Source: JACCXG01 sp963785755 | Lineage (GTDB): Bacteria; Acidobacteriota; Vicinamibacteria; Vicinamibacterales; 2-12-FULL-66-21 | Length of the DNA stretch: 54,689 nt | Direction: 5' to 3' | NCBI GenBank assembly: GCA_963785755.1 | Contig: CAWAXG010000048.1 | Span: 1 to 54,689, forward strand | Shown: piece after piece, positions 1 through 8,344 of the stretch | How positions within the stretch are numbered: the first letter of the stretch is position 1 | How the letters are laid out: the number at the start of each line of letters is the position of its first letter | Made by a program: the position numbers and the translations under genes | The notes under the pieces: generated by a model | What the model saw: the letters and a program-made list of their open reading frames with translations, nothing else | What the model was told of the DNA's origin: nothing | Databases searched by the model: none

Positions 1-68
1 GTCCGCACGCGGACGATCCGGCCCCGCCGTTCATCCCACCGTCTAGTCGTGGGCCGATTCCAGCTAGA

Positions 69-987
69 TTGTGGCATCGGCGTTGCTCGGGCTCAGCCGA
101 ATGCCGATGCGACACTGGTCTCCGTTCGGCGAGGGCTAAACGCCAGATGCCCGCTCAATTATCGGATTGCGGCCGCTCTCGTGTGCCTGTCCTGCGGCTC
201 GGTCTCGACGCCGTCGGCGCGGCGCGTCCTTCCGGGACGCAACGCGGTTTCTTCGTCAACGGCGACGTGCGATTGAGTTATCGTCTCGATCTGCCGGCGC
301 GAGCTGGTAGGGTTCCCGCCGTCGTGTTCGGCCACGGCTCGGGACGGCAGGACAAGGACTCGTGCCGCTTTCTCGCCGATGGCTTTCTGTCGCGTGGCTT
401 CGCGACGCTCTGTTACGACAAGCGCGGCGTCGGCGAATCGACCGGCAGTTTCGTGTTCGTCGGCGCGAAAGACAGCATTCCGGTCTTTGACGACCTCGGA
501 TCGGACATGGCAGCGGGCGTCGAGTTTCTGCGATCGCATCCGGAGATCGATCCGGCGCGCATTGGCCTCGCTGGCGTGAGCCAGGCCGGCTGGATCGTGC
601 CGATTGCCGCGGCCAAGGTCGAGACCGGCATTCATGATCCTGCTGGTGGGGCCGACCGTGTCGGTGGGCGTCGAGAACTTCTACAGCCGGTCGTGGAACA
701 TGGCGCAGCGACCGTCGAGGAGGGGTATCGACAGATGCCATCGTTCCGCGGCTTCCACGGGTTCGATCCGAAGCCGGTGCTCGAAAGGCTCGACGTGCCT
801 GGACTGTGGCTGCTGGGCGGTGAAGATCGCAGCATCCCGACGCCAGCCACGGTACGCGATTCTCGATCAGCTGATCGCGTCGGGCCGGCCCTTCGCGCGT
901 GTGGTGTTTCCAGGATTCGGACACGATCTGTCTGGCGCTCCGATCTGGTCCGAGATTGATCGGTGGCTCGCAAAGACGCTCCGTTGA
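69..987 (+). CDS. alpha/beta hydrolase, exported, frameshifted
   Basis: This is a serine hydrolase of the alpha/beta fold (dienelactone hydrolase / acyl-peptidase-like). The readable core has an oxyanion-type VFGHGSG segment, a YDKRGVGEST segment and the nucleophile elbow GVSQAG. The C-terminal half has GEDRSIPT, and VVFPGFGHDL with the likely catalytic histidine. The protein reads in frame 3 to about base 630, in frame 1 to about 700, in frame 3 again to about 850, then in frame 1 to the stop at 987, so at least three indels are present. Before base 230, frame 1 encodes a hydrophobic stretch ending LSCGS that looks like a lipoprotein signal, which suggests one more frameshift and a start near or before the window edge. 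The substrate cannot be told. ADOP1 follows 40 bases downstream. Confidence 0.75.
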
Positions 988-1027
988 GCACGTCAACCCT
1001 TCGCCGTTCCAGCACATCAAACGCCCA

Positions 1028-3574
1028 ATGACCTTCGACAACCTGCGCCAGGACGTCCGCCTCGCCATCCGCAGCCTGCTTCGCGCGCCGGCTTTCGCGG
1101 TGGTCACGATTCTGACGCTTGCGCTCGGGATCGGCGCGAATACGGCGATCTTCTCGATCGTCAACGGCGTGATCCTCCGCCCGCTCGGCTACCAGAAGCC
1201 CGAGCAGTTGATGTACCTGACCACGAAGTTCCCAGCGCTTGGCTTCGATCAGTTCTGGGTGTCGCCGCCCGAGTATTCGAGTTCGTCGAGCTCAATCAGT
1301 CGTTCGCCGTTGTTGGTGCTTACACGACGGGCGAGGTCAACCTGAGCGCCGGGGATCGCCCGTTGCGCGTGCGCTCGGCCCAGGTCGACGATCGCCTGCT
1401 CGCGGCGCTTGGCGTCCAACCGATCGCCGGGCGGCTGTTCGGGAGAGGCGAGACCGAGTCATTCCGCCGCCCAACCCGACGGGCCCGATCCGCCGCCCCC
1501 GATGTGCATCCTGTCTTACGACCTGTGGCAGACCGCCTTCGGCGGCCAGCAGAGCATCGTCGGCCAGATGGTGGAGATCAACGGCTTGCGCCGCGAGGTG
1601 ATCGGCATCATGCCGCCCGGCGCCGACGTGATGGACAACCGCACCGAGATCTGGATGCCCATCGCATTGAATCCGGGCAATCGCGCCGACTCGCGGCAGC
1701 CATTTTCTCTACCTGGTCGGACGGTTGAAGGACAGCGTGACGCCGGCGATGGCGCAGGCGGAGCTGCGGACGCTGAACGACACGTGGGGCGAGCGCACCG
1801 GCGTGAAGAACCACGTCTTCGCCCCGGCGTCGCCGCCAGGCCAGGCGCAGACCGGCATGCAGGCCGGCGGCGGCGGTCACGTCCTGCAAATGCATCCCGT
1901 CCAGCAGGAGATCGTCGGCGGCGCGAGCCGCGCGATCTGGATGTTGCAGGCGGCCGTGGGCTTCGTGCTGTTGATCGCGTGCGCCAACCTCGCGAACCTG
2001 CTGCTCGCGCGGGCCGAGACGCGTCATCGCGAATTCGCCGTGCGCACGGCGCTCGGTGCCGGGCGCGGGCGGCTGGTGCGCCAGTTCATGACCGAGGGCA
2101 TGCTGCTGTCGATCATCGGCGGCGCCCTGGGCCTGGTGCTCGCGCGCGCCGGCGTGCAGGCGCTGCTGCGCGTCTATCCGACCAGCCTGCCGCGCACGAG
2201 CGAAGTCACGGTCGATCCGGCCGTCCTGCTCTTCACGCTCGGCGTGGCGCTCGTGACCGGCGTCGTGTTCGGCCTCGCGCCGCTGATGCATACGCGCGTG
2301 AAGATGCTCGCGGCCGCGCTGAAGGAGGGCGGCGCCAGGGGCGCAACCGGCGCGGCGCGGCATCACATCCGGCGCGGGCTCGTGATGGCGGAAGTGGCGC
2401 TCGCGGTGATGCTCGTGATCGGCGCGGGTCTGTTGATTCGCACCGTCTACAACCTGTCGGTGGTCGACAGCGGTTTCGATCGATCGCGCCTGGTGACCTT
2501 CCAGATGTCGCTCGCCACGGCGGACTATCCACAGCCGGCGCGCGCGCGCGCAGCTGTACCAACGCCTGCTCGACAAGCTGCGCGGGGTGGCCGGCGTCCA
2601 GGGCGCGAGCGCGATGTCCGGCCTGCCGCCGGACCGCCCGGTCAATGCCAACACCACCGACATCGGCAACTACGTGGCGCCGCCCGAAGGGCCGCCCGAG
2701 TTGGTCGACTACTACCAGTACATGATGACGGATTACTTCGAGACGATGGGTATTCCGATCGTCCAGGGCCGCGGGTTCCGCGCCAGCGACACGGTGTCGG
2801 GCCCGGTGGTGATCGTGAACGAGGCGATGGTCAACATGTTCTGGAAGGACGTGAATCCCATCGGCCAGACGTTGAAGCCGGGGTTCGCGCACTTTGCGCA
2901 GGTGCCGGACTTCACCGTGATCGGCGTCGCGAAAGACGTCAAGCAGGGCGGCGTCGACAAGAAGACCGGGACCGAGATCTATACCCTGGTGGATCAGACC
3001 GCGCTCATGGCGGCGCCCGTCACCTTCGCGCCGGGCACGATGAACGTCGTTCTCCGCACGACGCTGCCGCCGGCGACGCTACGCACCTCGATCGAAGGCG
3101 TGCTGCGTGAGGCGGATCCGTCCGTGCCGATCGTGCGGCTGCGCGACATGAACGGCGTGTTCGAGGAATCGATCCGCCGCCCGCGCCTGCTGGCGCAGCT
3201 ACTTGGCGGCTTCGCCGGCCTCGCGCTGCTGCTGGCCGCGATCGGCACCTACGGCGTGCTGTCGTACACCGTGGCGGAGCGCCGCCGCGAGATCGGCATC
3301 CGCATGGCGCTCGGTGCGGACCAGGGCAACGTCCTCGCGCAGGTGATGAAGCAGGGCCTGGTGCTCACGACCGTGGGTATCCTCGGCGGCTTGGCGGGGG
3401 CCTTCGCGCTCAATCGCCTGATCGCGTCGTTGCTGTTTGGCGTGGAGCCGACCGATCCGATCACGATGGCGGGCGGTAGTCGCGACGATTACGCTGGTGG
3501 CCTGCGTCGCCTGCTGGCTGCCGGCGTGGCGCGCATCGCGGGTCGACCCCAACGTCGTCCTGCGTGACGGTTAG
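1028..3574 (+). CDS. ADOP1: MacB/FtsX-type orphan permease, multiply frameshifted
   Basis: This is a membrane protein of the acidobacterial duplicated orphan permease family: two MacB_PCD/FtsX units and no ATPase partner nearby. The ATG at 1028 gives the typical opening (QDVRLAIRSLLRAPAF) and a first membrane helix ending in ALGIGANTAIFSIVNGV. The mid-protein FtsX unit contains LLIACANLANLLLARAE, and the C-terminal unit contains YTVAERRREIGIRMALGA. The frame changes near 1277, 1460, 1490, 1700, 2540 and 3474, and homology resumes each time. At 1277 one added T restores PEYFEFVELNQSF. At 3474 one added G restores the usual end (WRASRVDPNVVLRDG) and moves the stop to 3574. No PadR gene is adjacent. 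It is either a pseudogene or error-ridden sequence. Function is unknown; the MacB relation suggests a transport or cell-envelope role. Confidence 0.85.
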
Positions 3575-3657
3575 CGCGGCGATACGTGTCGCCACGGACA
3601 ACAGCGGCCGGCTCGAGCAGATGCGCTCCCGCGGCGACCGCAGCAATCGTCGTGCGC

Positions 3658-3688
3658 TTGATGGCCTACCGCCGGAGGAGGCTATTAT
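3658..3688 (+). promoter_or_regulatory. possible promoter of the acyl-CoA synthetase operon
   Basis: TTGATG at 3658-3663 and TATTAT at 3683-3688 are 19 bases apart, and the ATG at 3698 lies only ten bases beyond the -10-like box. Transcription from here would give an almost leaderless mRNA. The match to sigma-70 consensus is partial, so this is a suggestion only. Confidence 0.3.
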
Positions 3689-3697
3689 CCAAGCCTA

Positions 3698-5612
3698 ATG
3701 ACGCTCGTCACACCGATCATCCAGCGTTGGATCGACGAAGGGCGCCGCGACCCGGATCGGCTGTGGGCGCGCGCGGCGGACGGTCTTCCGTGGTTCCGCA
3801 AGTGGGACCGCGTGTTCGAGTGGGATCCCCCGACGTTCCGCTGGTTCGTCGGCGGACAGACCAACCTCGGCTTCAATGCGGTCGACCGTCACGTGCTCGA
3901 CGGCCACGGCGGCCGCGCCGCGCTCATCTACTTCAACGAGCGCGGCGAGCGCGTGGTGCAGACCTACGCGCAACTGCTGCACGAGGTGAAGCGCATCGCC
4001 GCGGCGCTGCGCGGACTCGGCATCGGCAAGGGCGACCGCATCACCATCTACATGCCGCCGTGTCCGCAGTCGATCGCGCTGATGCTCGCCGCGGTGCGCA
4101 TCGGCGCCATTCACTCGATCGTGTTCGCCGGGTTCGGCGCACAGGCGCTGGGTGATCGCATCGCGGCGAGCGGATCGCGCGTCGTGTTTGCGAGCGACGT
4201 CATCTATCGCAAGGGACAAAACGTACCGCTCCTGCCGATTGTCGAGCAGGCGCTGCACGCGGGCGGAGGATCGGTCGAACGCGTGGTCGTACTCGCTCGC
4301 GCCGGCGATCCGCGCGCCGGACATCATCTGTCGTGGGACGACTTCCTGCGCGGCGGCGACGGTCATGACTCCGGCCATGAAGTGATGGAATCGAACGAGC
4401 CCGCCTTCATCCTTGCGACCTCCGGGACGACGGCGAAACCGAAGCTGGCGATCCACACGCACGGCGGCTATCAGGTGCACGTCGCCACGATGGGCAAGTG
4501 GTGTTTCGGTCTCCGACCGACCGACGTGTGGTGGGCGACGTCGGATATCGGTTGGATCGTCGGCCACAGCTACATGGTGTACGGGCCGCTGCTGGCGGGC
4601 TGTACGACCATCGTGTTCGAGGGCGCGCTCGACTATCCGCAGGCCAACACCAACTGGCGCGCGGCGGTCGAGGAGTTCGGCGTCACCGGCATCTTCACGT
4701 CGCCGACGGCGGTCCGCATGCTCATGCGCTACGGCAACGAACCGCTGCTCGCGATCGATCACTCCCGCCTCGAGCGCATCGTCTGTGCTGGTGAAGTCCT
4801 CAACGCACCCGCATGGGATTGGCTGCAGAACACGATTCTCGGCGGACGCGTGCCGGTGATCGATCACATGTGGCAGACCGAGACGAGCGGCCCGGTGTTT
4901 GGCAATCCCGTACGGTCTCGGCATGCTGCCGATCAAGCCCGGGTCGTCGGCGATCCCGTTGCCCGGTATCGACGCGGCGGTGGTCTCGCTCGATGGCACG
5001 CCGTGCGCCGTGGGCGAAAAAGGCATCATGGTCCTGAAGCGTCCCTTTCCAGGACTCACCGCGGGACTGTGGGGCGAGCCGGAACGGTATGGCCGCGATT
5101 ACTGGGAGCGCATTCCCGGCGTGTACTACAGCGGCGACTCCGCACACATCGACGAGGACGGATACGTGTGGTTCGGCGGCCGTGCCGACGAGATCATCAA
5201 GATTGCCGGCCACCGCATCGGCACCATCGAGGTTGAGAGCGCGTGCCTGAAGCATCCGGCCGTGGCCGAGTGCGGCGTGGTGGGCCGTCCCGACGAGGTT
5301 CGTGGCGAAGTGATTTCGGCGTTCGTCCTGCTCAAGCACGGTCACACCCCATCGGCGGAGTTGCGCAAGGCGCTCATCGAGACGATTCGCCACGAGCTTG
5401 GTCCGGTCGCGGTGATCGGCGAGATGAACTTCATCGGCATGTTGCCCAAGACGCGAAGCGGCAAGATCATGCGTCGCGTGCTCAAAGCGGTGATCCTCGA
5501 CCGCGATCCGGGCGATATCACCACGATCGAAGACGAGGGATCCGTCGAAGAGGCGCGCCAGGCGTGGCTCGACATGAAGTCCGCAGTCGCGACACAGAAG
5601 TTGGACCGCTGA
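3698..5612 (+). CDS. propionyl-/acetyl-CoA synthetase-like AMP-forming ligase (one frameshift)
   Basis: This cytosolic acyl-CoA synthetase of the ANL superfamily activates a short-chain acid with ATP and CoA. About 638 residues are read, close to the usual 630-650. The N-terminal WFVGGQTNLGFNAVDRHV resembles PrpE-type propionyl-CoA synthetases. The P-loop TSGTTAKPK lies near residue 240, followed by WWATSDIGWIVGHSY, TETSGP near 393, YYSGDSAHIDEDGYVWFGGR, and the acylation lysine in KTRSGKIMRR near 588. One frameshift near 4910 splits the gene; removing one C of a CCC run restores GNPYGLGMLPIKPG. It is twelve bases from the AcuI-like reductase and probably in the same operon, which favours propionate or acrylate over acetate. 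The exact acid is not certain. Confidence 0.88.
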
Positions 5613-5624
5613 TCGGAAGGGCAG

Positions 5625-6611
5625 ATGTTCAAAGCGTTCAAGGTGTTCAGCGAGGACGGGAAGATCTCGGGGCGGGTGGTCGAGCAATCGCTCGATGGCC
5701 TGAGCGACGGCGCGGTCGTCATCAAAGCCGCGTTCTCGAGCGTCAACTACAAGGATGCGCTCGCCGCGACCGGCGCCGGCAAGATCATGCGCCGGTTTCC
5801 GCTCATCGGCGGCATCGATGTCTCCGGAACCGTCGAGTCGAGCGAGGATGCGCGTTTCAACGCCGGCGATCCCGTGGTCGTGACCGGCTATGACATGGGC
5901 GTCGCTCACGATGGCGGTTATTCCGGTTACGTTCGGGTGCCGGCCGAATGGGTCGTGCCGATACCGAACGGCCTGACGCTCCTCGACACGATGGCGATCG
6001 GCACAGCGGGATTCACCGCCGCGCTGTCGATCGTCGAGATGGAACGGAACGGTCTCACGCCCTCCAACGGCCCGGTGATCGTGACCGGCGCGACCGGCGG
6101 CGTCGGCAGCATCGCGATTCAATCGCTGGCGGCGCGAGGCTACTCCGTGACAGCGGTGACGAGGAAGGCGCAGGAGTCCGACTACCTGCGCACGCTTGGT
6201 GCGACGGACGTCATCACGCGCGACGCGCTCGACTTGGGCACGCGGCCGCTCGAGAAGTCACAGTGGGCCGGCGCCGTCGATCCCGTCGGCGGCGACATGC
6301 TCGGCTGGCTGACGCGGACGATGATGTATGGCGGCTGCATCGCGAATTCCGGGCTGACGGGTGGCGTCGAGCTCCAGACGACCGTGCTGCCGTTCATCCT
6401 TCGTGGCGTGAAGCTGCTTGGGATCGATTCGGTGATGTGCCCGGACCAGACGCGCCGGGAAGTGTGGCGGCGTCTTGCCGGCGACCTCAAGCCGTCGCAT
6501 CTTGGCGACGCGACGCGCACGCTGCGGCTCGACGAGCTTCCGGACGCATTTGCGACGCTACTCGGCGGACAGGCACGCGGGCGATTCGTCGTCGACCTGT
6601 CGGGCGCATAA
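5625..6611 (+). CDS. acuI: acryloyl-CoA reductase-type quinone oxidoreductase (YhdH/AcuI family)
   Basis: This is a medium-chain dehydrogenase/reductase without zinc-binding cysteines. The AcuI/YhdH group reduces acryloyl-CoA to propionyl-CoA with NADPH in the cytosol. The 328-residue length is typical. NYKDALA at residues 41-47 and the NADP-binding loop GATGGVGS at 155-162 are clear, as is GIDVSGTVESS near 63-73. An AAGGGCAG ribosome site precedes the ATG by a few bases. It lies directly after the acyl-CoA synthetase, a pairing that would convert acrylate or 3-carbon acids to propionyl-CoA. The family assignment is firm; the substrate is inferred from the family and the neighbour. Confidence 0.85.
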   Translation: MFKAFKVFSEDGKISGRVVEQSLDGLSDGAVVIKAAFSSVNYKDALAATGAGKIMRRFPLIGGIDVSGTVESSEDARFNAGDPVVVTGYDMGVAHDGGYSGYVRVPAEWVVPIPNGLTLLDTMAIGTAGFTAALSIVEMERNGLTPSNGPVIVTGATGGVGSIAIQSLAARGYSVTAVTRKAQESDYLRTLGATDVITRDALDLGTRPLEKSQWAGAVDPVGGDMLGWLTRTMMYGGCIANSGLTGGVELQTTVLPFILRGVKLLGIDSVMCPDQTRREVWRRLAGDLKPSHLGDATRTLRLDELPDAFATLLGGQARGRFVVDLSGA

Positions 6612-6646
6612 TCGCCATCGCAGCAGAGTAAGCAAGGGAGGGAGAC

Positions 6647-8204
6647 ATGGGACGACCGTCGGTGTGCTGGATCGCCGTCTGTTGCGGGCTGGCCGTGTCG
6701 ATCGTTCCCAGTCAGCGCGGCAGTGCGCAACAAGCGCCCGCCGCACCGCAACCGTCAGCCGTGACTGCTCGCGCGGACCTCTATCCCAGGCTCGACGATG
6801 CATTTCTGCGATGGCCGCTGCCGGCGGGGGCTGAGCGCTATGCGGCGATTGACGGCAAGCGGATGCACCGCGATGTCGTCGAGCAGGTGCTCATCTCTCG
6901 CCGCTATCGCGACAACGTCCATCCGAAGTTCTGGGGCCGCATCACCGGCACATCGTCCGATCATGAAAGCGCGGAGTGGCTGGCGGCGAAGTTCAAGAAC
7001 GCCGGTCTGTCCGACGTGAGAATCCAGCCGCTGGATCTCGAACCGCAATGGATGCCGCAGACCTGGAGCGCGGTCGTGACCGGCGCTGGAAAAACCGTGC
7101 GGCTCGAAAGCGCGCAGCCGTTTTACGGCGCCAACGCGCTGCCTGCCGGTGGTGTCGACGTTGAAGCGGTGTACGCCGGGCTCGGGAGCGAAGCTGATTT
7201 CGCCGGCAAGGACGTGAGCGGCAAGGCCGTGTTCGTGTTCAACCAGACCGGGCTGAGAAACGAGGGAGCCGTCCGCCGCGCCGATGCCAGGGGAGCCGCG
7301 GTGATCTTCGAAGTCGACATGCTGCCTGGCAACATGCGGTACCAGGCCTATCCCTCGGGCACGAACGCGCCGGCGTTCACCGTCGGGAGTGACGACGGCT
7401 ATGCCGCGCGAGATGTCATCGCGGCCATGCCGGCCGGCCAGTCCGCGCGGGTCAAGGCAACCTTCGAGATGCGCCGAGTGCCGGACCTGAAAACGTCGCT
7501 CGTGTGGGGCACGCTGCCCGGTGCGACGGACGAAACGATCTACCTGATCGCGCACCGCGACGGGTGGTTCGACGCGGCGGGAGATAACGCCTCAGGCGTG
7601 GCGTCGATCGTCGCGCTCGCGGAGTACTACGCGAAGGTGCCGCAGGCCGAGCGCCGTCGCACCATGGTCTTCGTGGGCCTGGACGGCCATCACAACTCCG
7701 GCACCGGAGCCGGCGTCGGACGACGGTGGATGTGGGACAACCGGAAGACGCTGTTCCCAAAGACCGCGCTGATGATCAACGCCGAGCATCCGTCGACGCT
7801 GCAGACCACCGTTCGGCCACGGTATTACCAGAACGACAACACGATTGTGTGGAGCAACACCTACATGCCGCAGCAGTGGTACGCGGGCGGGCCGTCGCGG
7901 CGCAGGCTCGAAACGATTGCCGTCAACGCCTTTCGCGCGTTTGGCGCGAGCATGTACCTCGATCCCAACCCGCGGCCGCCGGCCGGCGACCTGGGCGCGT
8001 TCTTCCGCGGCGTGCCGGGGGTGGCGACGAGCGAGTTCTACCATTACTTCCACACCGACCAGGAGACGCCGGACACGGTGCCGTGGACCGGTCTCGAGGC
8101 CACCACGCGGGCCTACGCGAAGATCATCGACGACGTGAACACGCTGCCACTTGAGCGATCTGCAACGACCCGAAGAGCCGGTGCCAGGCGCGCCAGGGAA
8201 ATGA
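6647..8204 (+). CDS. exported M28-like peptidase with altered metal site
   Basis: This is a secreted zinc aminopeptidase-like protein (M28 fold) of about 518 residues. An N-terminal signal peptide (roughly residues 1-27, ending SAQQ) is followed by a linker, a protease-associated-type insert (about 170-280) and the M28 core. The core shows AHRDG near 301, GDNASG near 312, NAEH near 377 and FHTDQETPDT near 467. Where most M28 enzymes carry the Glu-Glu pair, this protein has DGHHNSG near 345, so the usual catalytic glutamate is missing and a histidine may bind metal. Near 8146, removing one T from a TT pair restores an ending LPLSDLQRPEEPVPGAPGK and a TGA at 8202-8204 that overlaps the next start as ATGA. 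The ribosome site GGGAGGG precedes the ATG. Confidence 0.8.
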
Positions 8205-8344
8205 CCATGCGACGAACATTGATGCTGCCCGGCCTGCTGGCGATTGTCTTCACGAGCGGCGCGTTAGTCAGCGCGCCGAAGGCACTGACAGCGATAGTCC
8301 TCGTAGCAACCAGACATTCGAGCGATCGTTGGCGACGGTCGTGA
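8201..8344 (+). pseudogene. truncated exported protein: signal peptide only
   Basis: ATG at 8201 (or 8207) overlaps the corrected stop of the peptidase gene as ATGA, so it looks translationally coupled. It encodes a clear signal peptide, MRRTLMLPGLLAIVFTSGAL, and then loses any protein-like character after about 8275 before a stop at 8344. The 3' end of the opposing kinase gene lies in the same place (8268). I read this as the beginning of a gene whose body was lost when the kinase region was joined here. It could instead be a very short secreted peptide. Confidence 0.5.

Noticed and set aside
899..1027. Upstream extension of the ADOP1 frame
   Set aside because: It overlaps the 3' end of the hydrolase in another frame, and the family start is the ATG at 1028.
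3695..5059. Long minus-strand open frame opposite the acyl-CoA synthetase
   Set aside because: It mirrors the codon pattern of a clear AMP-binding enzyme and its translation is low-complexity Arg/His/Asp-rich with no family motif.
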